This document shows positions 36,201 to 44,150 of a stretch of DNA of 64,000 nt, in pieces. The position numbers and the translations under genes are program-made. Numbering within the stretch: position 1 is the stretch's first letter; the number at the start of each line of letters is the position of its first letter. Origin of the DNA: Saccharothrix violaceirubra. Its GTDB lineage: Bacteria > Actinomycetota > Actinomycetes > Mycobacteriales > Pseudonocardiaceae. The stretch is taken from contig NZ_JACHJS010000001.1 of NCBI RefSeq assembly GCF_014203755.1, forward strand, positions 2,790,001 to 2,854,000. Reading direction: 5' to 3'. The notes beneath the pieces are model-generated. The model was not told the DNA's origin, ran no database searches, and saw only the letters and a program-made list of their open reading frames with translations.

Positions 36201-36842
36201 CAGCGCCTCGGCCCGCCGACCGGAGCGGTGCAGCGCGACCATCACCAGTTCCCGCAACGACTCGTGCCACGGGTGTTCGGCCACGAGTTCCGCCAGGTCC
36301 GCGACCACCTCGGCGTGCTCGCCGAGTTCCAGCCGCGCACGGGCCCGCCGCTCGGCCACGCCCAGCCGCAGCTCGGCCAGCCGGTGCCGTTCCCGCTCGG
36401 CGAACGGGCCCGGCAGCCCGGCGTAGGCGGAACCGTGCCACAGCCCCAACGCGTCCTCGAACGCGTCCCGGGCCTCGGCCCAGCGCCCCGCGGCCGACAG
36501 CCGACCGCCGTGGTCCCGGGCCCGGTCGAACCGGGCGGTGTCCGCCGCGTCGTCCGCGAGCCGCAACGAGTACCCGTGGGGGCGTGATTCGAGCGCCTCG
36601 CGGTGCGGGCCGAGGACGCGGCGCAACCCGGACACGTAGGTGTGCAGACTGCCGACGACCCTCGCCGGCGGTGCCTCGCCCCACACGGCGTCGACGAGTT
36701 CCTGCCGGGACACGACCTGGTTGGCCCGTGCCACGAGCACCGCGAACACCGCGCGCCGGCGCGCGTGACCCAACGCCAACTCGGTGTCGCCCGACCACGC
36801 GCGCACCGGCCCCAGCACACTCACCCGCAACCCGGCCGGCAC
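33282..36842 (-). CDS. SARP-type regulator fused to AAA ATPase, TPRs and a LuxR C-terminal HTH
   Basis: 1,186 residues from GTG 36842, with GGGAGG seven bases upstream. Order: OmpR-like winged helix (VSVLGPVRAW ... VLVARANQVVSRQELVDAVW, 1-95), BTAD (100-250), an AAA_16 module with Walker A EGEAGIGKSALL and Walker B LVLVIDDLHWAD, about 500 residues of helical repeats, and a LuxR-type HTH at the end (LSPLEVRIARLVAAGLSNPD, then LPRRTVQSHVARLTAKL). Two DNA-binding domains at opposite ends is unusual: SARPs have the first and LAL regulators the second. Divergent from a sugar-import/beta-glucosidase set, which it may control (inference). Confidence 0.9.
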   Translation of the reverse strand: MPAGLRVSVLGPVRAWSGDTELALGHARRRAVFAVLVARANQVVSRQELVDAVWGEAPPARVVGSLHTYVSGLRRVLGPHREALESRPHGYSLRLADDAADTARFDRARDHGGRLSAAGRWAEARDAFEDALGLWHGSAYAGLPGPFAERERHRLAELRLGVAERRARARLELGEHAEVVADLAELVAEHPWHESLRELVMVALHRSGRRAEALEAFQDARRALVAGQGVEPGPALRELHRDILAGPSGPLFSAPGVTPGGVFVGRDDDTAQLRELVSDVLAGRGTAVWVEGEAGIGKSALLAAALADAGDRGCQVAWAVADELGRRNPLRVVLDCLAVHPESPDPRRADLAARLRGDPDPIDVPAAVDRLAALVDQACATAPLVLVIDDLHWADDASVLLWHRLAAATRQLPLLLVAATRPDPARRELARVRRAVEAHNGYVLALGPLTTADAEALLARTVGAPAGEGLREVIGFAAGNPLYLTEVAHALVRGSAVRVVGGVAEVDPDAAERVPRSLSAAVERTLDLLSAETREVLRLAALLGARFRVAELTAVTGRSPLELVCVLDEAVAAAVVVEAGDDLAFRHPYLRQVLHEDVPRPMRVALHRHAAEALAGTGVPVERVAGHLVAEEIPADGWVVRWLADHHAAVAARAPGAAAELLRRAVDTDLPTPAQRACLLTALVRARFRVGRFPEADAERALALTTDPDQAAELRHLRAAMRHRRGDPATAITLLGEALDAPDVPESWRLRHVALLADFQRGDLDDLDRTRLSAERARARAVDAHPAARAAQTLWLVRSIRRDHGRALRHVDDALAVVGDRPGLAELRFDLLDNRVFSLQNLDRLDEAERALRGVPDPPTCLQVTAAVHHHWTGRWDEALAGLDALAEDGTGLFGLREPGPTTLLVHGVAALIAGHRDDRVAATAHLTAAREHTAATRAERENCDFHLAAEALAAEQRGDVVGALAHLAPALRPDYAPMMLRHQWLPLVIRLALTVDDHATARTALAVCEEEAAKEVVPARAHAAAAHCRGLLADDPDPVLEAAAHYRSVGRVVECATALEDAGVLLAAAGRADEASSAFAEAVESFGALSARWDVHRAESRRRAAGVVHHPGHPPAKSGWQALSPLEVRIARLVAAGLSNPDIAGELALPRRTVQSHVARLTAKLRTDSRAGITGHVHANSPPPA

Positions 36843-37225
36843 GCGTCACCTCCCGCTTCGGCGGGGCTATGTGGACCGTGCGGCGGCCCCGTCGGTTCGG
36901 TGTCGCCCGACCGCGCGCGTGCCGGTCCCCACATCGGCACGTGCCACCCCCGCTTCGGCCGGTCGGTCCGTTCGCCCACGAGCGGGCGCCGTGCCCGGTC
37001 CATCCTGCCGCGACGCCGCCCGCGCCTTGGCCCGTCGTCCGACGGGATTCCGGTGCGACCGGTCCCGTCGGACACGTCCGGGGTGACGGATCACCCGGGT
37101 GGCGCAGGCGGCCGGGCAGCGGACGGGTACGGACGGGCACAACCCGGCCGCCGGCCTTGACCACAGGGGTGACCCGTGTGGTCCGCTCGGGCGACAACCG
37201 GTTCCGGCGTGGAGGTTCGGTCGAC
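36843..37225. promoter_or_regulatory. Divergent control region between the SARP-LuxR regulator and the sugar-uptake genes
   Basis: About 380 bp without a gene. It must hold the promoters of the regulator (minus) and the downstream plus-strand genes. I saw no convincing SARP heptamer repeat. Confidence 0.4.
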
Positions 37226-37468
37226 ATGCGACCCGAATGGCACGACGGGGTCGACCCGGTGTTCATGGGCGACCTGCTGCTGTGCGCGGCCCTGGAGGGC
37301 CGGTTGGTGATGTCCCGGGCGCAGGCCGACCCGGTGATCGCCGACCTGCGGCACACCCTGGCCGACCTCCGCGACCGGGCCGAGCCGCTCGACGACACGT
37401 GGGCGCAAGCCCTGGTGGAACTGCCCAAGTACATCGAAGCGCTGCGCATCGCGGCGGGTTACCGGTGA
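37226..37468 (+). CDS. Small hypothetical protein
   Basis: 80 residues, GGAGG upstream of ATG 37226. It has an acidic N-terminus (RPEWHDGVDPVFMGDLLLCA) and two helices (AQADPVIADLRHTLADLRDR; TWAQALVELPKYIEALRIAA). Codon use is strongly coding-like. It precedes the solute-binding lipoprotein gene by 122 bp. Unknown function. Confidence 0.65.
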   Translation: MRPEWHDGVDPVFMGDLLLCAALEGRLVMSRAQADPVIADLRHTLADLRDRAEPLDDTWAQALVELPKYIEALRIAAGYR

Positions 37469-37590
37469 CCCTTGCCCGAAGGGGCAACGATCACCGTCGG
37501 CGGGGGCAGAGCCGGCGCGTGGATCTTCTACGCGACCGGGCGCGGGTCCGACGATGGCGGGCACGTGACAGGTTCTGCGGAGGGGGTCCG

Positions 37591-38844
37591 ATGCGGGCGT
37601 GTCGACCGCTGTGGCTGCTCGCGGCAGTGCTCCTGGTGGTGACCGGGTGCTCGGGCGGCGACGGCGACCTGCGGCTCACCGTGGCCACGTTCGGCAGGTT
37701 CGGCTACGAGCCGCTGTTCGAGGAGTACGAGCGGGCCCACCCCGGCATCGAGGTCGTGGGTCGGGTGGCGGACTTCGAGGCCCACCACAAGGGGCTGATC
37801 ACCGCGCTGGCCGCCGGCGCCGGTGCCGCCGACGTGGTCGCAGTGGAGGAGCAGTACCTGCCCCGGCTGCGCCGGTCCGCCGACAAGTTCGTCGACCTGT
37901 CCCGGTTCGGCGCCCAGGACCTGCGCGAGCGGTGGACGCCGTGGAAGTGGCGCCAGGGCGTGTCCGAGGACGGCAAGGTCGTGCTCGGCCTCGGCACGGA
38001 CATGGGCGGCCTGGCCCTGTGCTACCGGCGTGACCTGTTCGAACGCGCGGGCCTGCCCACGGACCGCACGGCCGTCGCCGCCCTGTGGCCCACGTGGGAG
38101 GACTTCGCGGCCGTCGCGGACCGGTTCGCCGACCGCGTGCCCGACAGCCGGTTCGTCGACTCGGCGGGCACGGTCTACACGGCCGTGCTCGACCAGTCCG
38201 AGGAGAGTTACTTCGCCAAGGCCGACGACTCGTTCATCGCCGACACCAACCCGGCGGTGCGCCGGGCGTTCGACATCGCGGGCGCACTGGCCGCGAAGGG
38301 CCGCACGGCCAAGGTCTCCGCGTTCACGCAGCCGTGGAACGTCGCGATCAACCAGGGCGGCTTCGCCACCGTGACCTGTCCGGCGTGGATGCTGTCCCAG
38401 ATCGAGGACGCGGGCGGTCCGGCCAACGCGGGCAGGTGGGACGTCACCGCGATCCCCGGCGGGGGCGGCAACTGGGGCGGCTCCTACCTGACCGTGCCCG
38501 CGCAGGGCGCGCACCAGCGTGAGGCGTACGAACTGGCCAAGTGGCTGACCGCGCCCGAGCAGCAGAAGCGGCTGTTCCTGTCCGACGGCATCCTGCCCAG
38601 CCAACCCGAGGTGTACCGGGACCCGGCCGTGCTCGGCCACCGGGACGAGTACTTCGGCGACGCGCCCGTGGGGGAGTTGTTCGCCGCCTCGTCCGACACC
38701 GTGCGACCACACCACCGGGGTGTGCGCGAGGCGGACGTCCGTCCGGTGTTCGGCCGTGCGCTGGGTCGGATCGAGGACGGCTCGCAGTCGGTCGACGAGG
38801 CGTGGCGGCAGTCCGTCGGCGAAGCCCGCGACGCGCTCCGGTAA
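37591..38844 (+). CDS. Extracellular sugar-binding lipoprotein (ABC importer)
   Basis: 417 residues. A lipoprotein signal with lipobox VTGCSG (Cys20) leads into a family 1 solute-binding fold: LTVATFGRFGYEPLFEEYER, AHPGIEVV, DVVAVEEQYLP, LGTDMGGLALCYRRDLFERA and AYELAKWLTAPEQQKRLFL. It captures a sugar or oligosaccharide at the cell surface and hands it to the two permeases encoded downstream. The neighbouring beta-glucosidase suggests a beta-glucoside such as cellobiose (inference). AGGGGG precedes the ATG. The stop overlaps the next start (TAATG). No ATPase gene is present, so a shared MsiK-type ATPase is expected elsewhere. Confidence 0.92.
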   Translation: MRACRPLWLLAAVLLVVTGCSGGDGDLRLTVATFGRFGYEPLFEEYERAHPGIEVVGRVADFEAHHKGLITALAAGAGAADVVAVEEQYLPRLRRSADKFVDLSRFGAQDLRERWTPWKWRQGVSEDGKVVLGLGTDMGGLALCYRRDLFERAGLPTDRTAVAALWPTWEDFAAVADRFADRVPDSRFVDSAGTVYTAVLDQSEESYFAKADDSFIADTNPAVRRAFDIAGALAAKGRTAKVSAFTQPWNVAINQGGFATVTCPAWMLSQIEDAGGPANAGRWDVTAIPGGGGNWGGSYLTVPAQGAHQREAYELAKWLTAPEQQKRLFLSDGILPSQPEVYRDPAVLGHRDEYFGDAPVGELFAASSDTVRPHHRGVREADVRPVFGRALGRIEDGSQSVDEAWRQSVGEARDALR

Positions 38845-39731
38845 TGGCCGTGTCACACCGCAGGCACACGCCTTACCTTTTCGTGGCACCGTTTTTCGTG
38901 CTGTTCGCGGTGTTCGGCGTGTATCCGTCGGCACGCACGGCGTGGATGTCCTTGCACCGCTGGGATCTGCTCGCCGGACCCGTCCGCTTCACCGGGCTGG
39001 ACAACTACGCCCGCCTGGTGAGCGATCCGGACTTCTACAACGCGCTGGGCAACACGGCGAGCATCTTCGTGCTGGCGACCGTGCCGCAACTGCTCGCGGC
39101 GCTGGGCATCGCGGCGTTGCTCGACCGGTCGGGACGCGGGTGGCAGGCGGTCGTGCTGCTGCCCAACGCCGTGCCGGTGGTGGCGGTGGCGCTGGTGTTC
39201 ACCCAGTTGTTCGGCCGCGACCAGGGGTTCGTGGCGTGGGTGCTGTCGTGGTTCGGCGCGGACCCGGTCGACTGGCAGACGCGCGCGTGGTCGGCGCACC
39301 TGGGCGTGGCGATCATGGTGATCTGGCGGTGGACGGGTTACAACGCGCTGCTCTACCTGGCCGCCATGCGGTCCGTGCCCCGACAGCTCTACGAGGCCGC
39401 CGCGCTCGACGGCGCGTCCCGGCTGCGGATGTTCCGGTCGATCACCCTGCCCGGCATCCGGCCCACGCTGGTGTTCACGGTGGTCGTGGCGGCGATCGGC
39501 GGACTCCAGCTGTTCGCCGAGCCCCGGCTGTTCGGCAGTGGTGTCTCCACGGCGATCTACGGTGGTGACGACCGGCAGTTCCAGACCCTCGTGATGTACC
39601 TGTACGAGAACGGGTTCGAGCGGTTCGACGCCGGGTACGCCGCGACGGTGTCATGGGTGCTGTTCGTGCTGTGCGCCGTGCTCGCGTCGGTCAACGCGCT
39701 GCTGGTGCGCGGGCTGGTGGGCCGCCGGTGA
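38844..39731 (+). CDS. Sugar ABC transporter permease (MalF-like)
   Basis: 295 residues with about six membrane helices (LFVAPFFVLFAVFGVYPSA; ASIFVLATVPQLLAALGIAAL; and others). The EAA loop is LYEAAALDGASRLRMFRSITLPGIRP, where the coupling helix contacts the ATPase. Typical family 1 carbohydrate permease, translationally coupled to the binding protein (TAATG) and to the next permease (GTGA). It forms a heterodimeric channel with the product of 39728. Confidence 0.92.
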   Translation: MAVSHRRHTPYLFVAPFFVLFAVFGVYPSARTAWMSLHRWDLLAGPVRFTGLDNYARLVSDPDFYNALGNTASIFVLATVPQLLAALGIAALLDRSGRGWQAVVLLPNAVPVVAVALVFTQLFGRDQGFVAWVLSWFGADPVDWQTRAWSAHLGVAIMVIWRWTGYNALLYLAAMRSVPRQLYEAAALDGASRLRMFRSITLPGIRPTLVFTVVVAAIGGLQLFAEPRLFGSGVSTAIYGGDDRQFQTLVMYLYENGFERFDAGYAATVSWVLFVLCAVLASVNALLVRGLVGRR

Positions 39732-40534
39732 TCGTGCGTCGGGCCGTGCTGGCGGTGGTCGTGGTGGCCTCGCTGTTCCCGCTCTACTGGGCGGTCGTGG
39801 TGGCGTCGCACGACAACGCCGCCATGTCCGCGCGCGTGCCGCCGTTGCTGCCCGGTGGCGAACTCGGCCGCAACGTCGACGCGGTGTTCGAGGCGGTCGA
39901 TTTCGGGGCCGCGCTGGGCAATTCGGCGATCGTGGCGTCCACGGTGGCCGTGGCCACCGTGCTGTTGTCCACGCTGGCCGGGTTCGCGTTCGCCCACCTG
40001 CGGTTCCGCGGCCGGCGGGTGCTGTTCGGGCTGGTCCTGGGATCGGTGCTGGTGCCGGGACAGCTCGGCGTGGTGCCGTTGTTCGAACTGGTGGCCGGTC
40101 TCGGCTGGTACGGCCGGTTGGCGGCGGTGATCGTGCCGGGCCTGGTGAGCGCGTTCGGCGTGTTCTGGATGCGTCAGGCGTGCCTGGAGGCTGTGCCGTG
40201 CGAACTCGTCGACGCCGCGGCGATCGACGGCTGCTCGCTGCCGCGGACCTGGTGGCACGTGGTGCTGCCGGCGGTGCGGTCGCAGGCCCTGGTGCTGGGG
40301 GCGGTGACGTTTTTGGCCGCCTGGAACGACTTCCTGTGGCCGCTGGTGGCGCTGGACCCCGTGGAGTCGCCCACCGTGCAGGTCGCGCTGTCGCACCTGG
40401 CGGGCGGCTACTTCACCGACTACCCCCTCGTGCTGACCGGAGCGGTGCTGGGCACCCTGCCGGTCGTCGTGGTGTTCGCCCTGATGGCAGGGAAATCGCT
40501 CACCGGCCTCCTGCGGGGCCGGGTCAACCCGTGA
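39728..40534 (+). CDS. Sugar ABC transporter permease (MalG-like)
   Basis: 268 residues from GTG 39728, overlapping the previous stop. About six helices (VLAVVVVASLFPLYWAVVVA; VLFGLVLGSVLVPGQLGVVP; and others). The EAA loop is ELVDAAAIDGCSLPRTWWHVVLP, with the usual MalG-like NDFLWPLVAL near the end. Partner of the upstream permease. The GH1 gene follows at once. Confidence 0.92.
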   Translation: MIVRRAVLAVVVVASLFPLYWAVVVASHDNAAMSARVPPLLPGGELGRNVDAVFEAVDFGAALGNSAIVASTVAVATVLLSTLAGFAFAHLRFRGRRVLFGLVLGSVLVPGQLGVVPLFELVAGLGWYGRLAAVIVPGLVSAFGVFWMRQACLEAVPCELVDAAAIDGCSLPRTWWHVVLPAVRSQALVLGAVTFLAAWNDFLWPLVALDPVESPTVQVALSHLAGGYFTDYPLVLTGAVLGTLPVVVVFALMAGKSLTGLLRGRVNP

Positions 40535-40535
40535 G

Positions 40536-41912
40536 GTGGTCGTGGACCAGGTCTTCCCGTCTGACTTCCTGTGGGGGGCCGCCACCGCGGCCTTCCAGAT
40601 CGAGGGCTCGGTGCGCGCGGACGGGCGCGGACCGTCCATTTGGGACAGTTTCGCGGCGGTGCCGGGCGCCGTGCTCGGCGGCGCGGGCGGCGATCCGGCC
40701 TGCGACCACTACCGCCGTCATACCGAGGACGTGGCGCTGCTGAGCGAACTGGGACTGCCCGCGTACCGGTTCTCCACGGCGTGGCCGCGGGTGATGCCCG
40801 ACGGGCGCACCCCCGAGTCGCGCGGGCTGGCGTTCTACGACCGGCTGGTCGACGACCTGCTCGACCGGGGCATCCGGCCGCTGGTCACGCTCTACCACTG
40901 GGACCTGCCGCAGGCTCTCCAGGACGCGGGCGGGTGGGGCGCGCGGGACACGGCGTCGCGCTTCACCGAGTACGCGTGCGCGGTGTACGACGTCCTCGGG
41001 GACCGGGTCGAGGACTGGACGACGTTCAACGAGCCGTTCTGCTCGGCGTTCCTCGGGTACGGCACGGGGGTGCACGCGCCCGGCGTGCGGGACGAGGGCT
41101 TGGCGTTCGTGGCGGCGCACCACCACCTCGTGGCACACGGCACTGCGGTTCGGGCGTTGCGCGGGCGTGGCGCCCGGAAACTGGCGATCGTGCTGAACTT
41201 CTCGCCCGTGCTGGCCGATTCGTCCGACGACGCGCACCTCGACGCGGTCCGCAGGTTCGACGGGTTGCATAACCGGTTCTTCCTCGACCCGGTGCTGGGG
41301 CGCGGGTATCCGGAGGACGTGCGTGCCGACCTGGCGCACGTGCCGGAGTTCTCCCGGGCGGTCCTGGACGGCGACGAGGCGCTCGTGGCCGCGCCGGTCG
41401 ACTGGATCGGGGTCAACTACTACGCGCCGACGCGGGTCGTGCCGTTGTCCGGTCCGGAGATACCGAGCAACAGCGGCCTGCCCGGTTTGCGCGGCGTGGA
41501 CGTGCTGCCGCCGCGCGGGCCGCTGACCTCGATGGGCTGGGAGCAGCGGCCCGAGTCGCTGACGGATCTGCTGGTGTGGTTGGGGAAGCGGTGCGGCGGC
41601 GTGCCGCTGGTCGTGTCGGAGAACGGGTCCGCGTTCACCGACGTAGTGGAGCCCGACGGGCGGGTGCGCGACGTGCGGCGCAAGCGGTATTTAGCCGAGC
41701 ACCTGCGCGCCGTGCACGCCGCGATCGCCCTGGGGGCGGACGTGCGCGGGTACCTCGCGTGGTCGTTGCTGGACAACTTCGAGTGGTCCTTCGGGTACAC
41801 GCAGCGGTTCGGGTTGGTGCACGTGGACTTCGAGACGCAGCGGCGGACCGTGAAGGACAGCGGCCGGTTCTTCGCCGAGGTGGTGGCGCGCAACGCGGTC
41901 CCCGCCGAGTGA
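40536..41912 (+). CDS. GH1 beta-glucosidase
   Basis: About 458 residues. Family 1 landmarks: N-terminal FPSDFLWGAATAAFQIEG, acid/base TFNEP (Glu about 166), nucleophile SENGS (Glu about 362), and the C-terminal WSLLDNFEWSFGYTQRFGL substrate-binding block. It lacks a signal peptide, so it hydrolyses imported beta-glucosides in the cytoplasm, matching the upstream importer. The start is GTG 40536 or GTG 40542; the GAGGTGG run favours the second slightly. The gene ends three bases before a convergent gene. Confidence 0.95.
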   Translation: MVVDQVFPSDFLWGAATAAFQIEGSVRADGRGPSIWDSFAAVPGAVLGGAGGDPACDHYRRHTEDVALLSELGLPAYRFSTAWPRVMPDGRTPESRGLAFYDRLVDDLLDRGIRPLVTLYHWDLPQALQDAGGWGARDTASRFTEYACAVYDVLGDRVEDWTTFNEPFCSAFLGYGTGVHAPGVRDEGLAFVAAHHHLVAHGTAVRALRGRGARKLAIVLNFSPVLADSSDDAHLDAVRRFDGLHNRFFLDPVLGRGYPEDVRADLAHVPEFSRAVLDGDEALVAAPVDWIGVNYYAPTRVVPLSGPEIPSNSGLPGLRGVDVLPPRGPLTSMGWEQRPESLTDLLVWLGKRCGGVPLVVSENGSAFTDVVEPDGRVRDVRRKRYLAEHLRAVHAAIALGADVRGYLAWSLLDNFEWSFGYTQRFGLVHVDFETQRRTVKDSGRFFAEVVARNAVPAE

Positions 41913-41915
41913 TCC

Positions 41916-43175
41916 TTACGGCAGGTCGCCGAGTTCGCCGCTGACGTTGGCGACCTGGAAGCAGTCCGGCGCCTGCTGCCCGCTGGCGGGGGTGCCGGGC
42001 TTGCCGCACGTGACCGTGAGAGTGACCGACGCGCCCTGGGGGATGTCGATCGGCGTCACCCAGTGGTAGTCCTGGTTGCGGAACGTCTCCAGCGCGATCG
42101 GGGTGATCGTGCGGTCGCCGAACGCGAACGTGAGCACGCCCTCGTCGCCCTGGTGGTTGCCCAGGACGATGTCGGTCACCCGGAAGACCTTGCCCTCGGG
42201 GACGACGTAGGTGCCCGTGCCCTGCCCGCCGGCGGCCGTGTGCACCTCGATGGTCTGGGACCACTGCTGGTGTCCCGCCTGACCCGGTTGCTGTCCCTGG
42301 CCGGGTTGCTGTCCCTGACTCGGTTGCTGACCTTGGCCGGGGTTCTGGCCCTGTCCGGGTTGGTTCTCGTTGCCGGGGAGCGGCTGGTCGTGCTCGGCCT
42401 GCACGATCTCCTGGGCCCGGTCGTCGGCGGCTTCCCGTGCCGCGCTGCGCACGGCGGGGCGGACCAGGAACAACCACAGCAGCAGGAGCGCGAGCAGCGC
42501 GCCGAGCAGGGCCAACAGCCACCGGGGCAGGATCGGGAGCTGGATCAGCTCGCCTTCCACCTCGTGCCGGTCCTCGTCCGTGCGGGCCTCGAACCGCAGC
42601 GGCCAGTGCTCGGGTTTGCCGAACCACAGCAGCTTGGCGACCCGCACCCGCACCTCGGCCTCCGCGCGGTCGCCCGGGTCGGCGGGCGTCGGTTGCCGGG
42701 GGAGGGAGAAGGCGAGCCGGTCGTCGGCCTCGGGCGCGTCGACGGTCAGGGAGACCGGCGTGTTGCCCGCGTTGCGCAGGGCCACGTGGTAACGCGCGCT
42801 GCGCCAGGCCCTGCGGCGTTCGGGCACCAGCTCGGCCTGCTGCTCGGCGAACGGCTCGACCACCACCGTGGTCTCGCCGACCACCACCGCCTCGGGGCGT
42901 TCGGTGGGCAGGACCCGCACCCCCAGCGGGCGTTCCCCGGCCCGCACCGCGGGCGAGCGCGGCGGGCGCAGGCGGACGGTCACCTGTCCGGACGTGCCCG
43001 GGTAGAGCGAAAGTCGTTCCGGCTCGACCACCGTCCAGGGGGCGCACTCGCCGACCACCTCGAACCCGTACGCCTCGACGATGTCGCTGTCGTTGCGCAC
43101 CGTCATCGTCGTGCTGGTCTCCTGGCCGGGCGTCACGACCACCGTGGGGAGACCGAATTCCGTCGTCGCGGTCAC
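41916..43175 (-). CDS. Membrane protein with Ig-like repeats and a Gln/Gly/Pro linker
   Basis: About 419 residues from GTG 43175 (no clear ribosome site; longer frames exist). Two NEW3/COG1470-type Ig-like domains (PTVVVTPGQETSTTMTVRND, SLYPGTSGQVTVRLRPPR, RYHVALRNAGNTPVSLTVDA) precede one membrane helix (WLLALLGALLALLLLWLFLV). A PGQGQ-type repeat linker and a C-terminal beta domain (FRVTDIVLGNHQGDEGVLTF, SVTLTVTCGKPG) follow. There is no catalytic motif, despite homologues often being named 'hydrolytic protein'. Divergent from the LuxR gene at 43323. Confidence 0.78.
   Translation of the reverse strand: MTATTEFGLPTVVVTPGQETSTTMTVRNDSDIVEAYGFEVVGECAPWTVVEPERLSLYPGTSGQVTVRLRPPRSPAVRAGERPLGVRVLPTERPEAVVVGETTVVVEPFAEQQAELVPERRRAWRSARYHVALRNAGNTPVSLTVDAPEADDRLAFSLPRQPTPADPGDRAEAEVRVRVAKLLWFGKPEHWPLRFEARTDEDRHEVEGELIQLPILPRWLLALLGALLALLLLWLFLVRPAVRSAAREAADDRAQEIVQAEHDQPLPGNENQPGQGQNPGQGQQPSQGQQPGQGQQPGQAGHQQWSQTIEVHTAAGGQGTGTYVVPEGKVFRVTDIVLGNHQGDEGVLTFAFGDRTITPIALETFRNQDYHWVTPIDIPQGASVTLTVTCGKPGTPASGQQAPDCFQVANVSGELGDLP
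42291..42362 (-). repeat. Short tandem codon repeat in a Gln/Gly/Pro linker
   Basis: On the minus strand the linker reads QPGQGQNPGQGQQPSQGQQP and continues with more PGQGQ units. The DNA shows the matching roughly 18-bp repeats (TGTCCCTGGCCGGGTTGC and variants). It is a flexible spacer between the membrane helix and the C-terminal domain, not a CRISPR or VNTR with spacers. Confidence 0.75.
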
Positions 43176-43322
43176 GGTGACCGACGGTAGGGAGGGTGCG
43201 TCGGCGTCTGGCAGGGAGAAAAGGGCAGTGTGCGGGCAAACCGGTGCACTGAAGCACCTTGCCCGGTGCTTTTGGTGCGCCCATGCCATGACGATGGTCG
43301 CAGGTGTTCGAAGGGAGCCGCC

Positions 43323-43949
43323 ATGACAACCCGAATCCCGGTCGCGGTCTACGCCGAGGACCCGGTCCTGCGCACCGGCACCACCCACCAACTGCGCCCC
43401 CGACCCGAAGTGGAGGTCCTCGGTGCCGACGAAGCCCACCGTGCGGTCGTGTCGCTCGTGGTGGTCGACGCCGTGGACGAGCCGACCACCCGCCTGCTGC
43501 GTCGACTGAGGCGTTCGTCCGCCACCCGCACGGGCGTGGTGGTGAGCCGCTTCGACCACGACTCGTTGCAGATCACCGTCGATTGTGGAGTGTCGGCCGT
43601 GGTCCGCCGCGCAGAGGCCGACCAGGACCGTTTGGTGACCACGATCCTGGCGTTGGCGAAGGGCGAGGCTGTGTTGCCTGGCGACCTGGTGGGTCGCCTG
43701 CTGGACCATGTAGGACGGTTGCAACGCAGCGTCCTCGACCCCGACGCACCCACTCTGGCGACTCTGACCCCGCGCGAGGCCGACATGCTGCGCCTGGTCG
43801 CCGAGGGTTTCGACACGTCCGAGATCGCCACCAAGACGTCGTTCTCGGAACGCACCGTGAAGAACGTCCTGCACGAGGTCAACACCCGCCTCAACCTCCG
43901 CAACCGGGCCCACGCCGTGGGCTACGCCATGCGCCACGGCTTGATCTGA
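43323..43949 (+). CDS. LuxR-family regulator with degenerate receiver-like domain
   Basis: 208 residues, GAAGGGAG just upstream of the ATG. Residues 1-125 follow a receiver-like strand-helix pattern (IPVAVYAEDPVLRTGTTHQL, VVSLVVVDAV) with an Asp in the phosphoacceptor position but no conserved acidic pair or lysine. Phosphorylation control is therefore doubtful. Residues 145-205 are a clear LuxR HTH: LTPREADMLRLVAEGFDTSE, then SERTVKNVLHEVNTRLNLRN. No kinase gene is adjacent. It may control the divergent Ig-like membrane protein gene. Confidence 0.87.
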   Translation: MTTRIPVAVYAEDPVLRTGTTHQLRPRPEVEVLGADEAHRAVVSLVVVDAVDEPTTRLLRRLRRSSATRTGVVVSRFDHDSLQITVDCGVSAVVRRAEADQDRLVTTILALAKGEAVLPGDLVGRLLDHVGRLQRSVLDPDAPTLATLTPREADMLRLVAEGFDTSEIATKTSFSERTVKNVLHEVNTRLNLRNRAHAVGYAMRHGLI

Positions 43950-44150
43950 GCGTGGCGTTTGACGCACTCGAACAGGTCTTCGAAGGTCCATGGCGCGGCT
44001 GCCGGGCGTCTCGGCCCGAAGACGACGAGGTGCGATTGTCAAGCTACCACACGAGTGACAGCCTGGATGTGCGGCTGTGGGCCATATACAACAATCAAAG
44101 GTACGATGCGTTCTATGCCTGGCGTGTCGTCTGTGCGGCGTGAGTTCAAG

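Noticed and set aside
33501..36587. 1,028-codon open frame on the plus strand
   Set aside because: Antisense to the SARP-LuxR regulator; its residues mirror the real gene's codon bias.
42291..42362. Short repeated units that could suggest a CRISPR
   Set aside because: They are in-frame codons of a Gln/Gly/Pro linker with no unique spacers.
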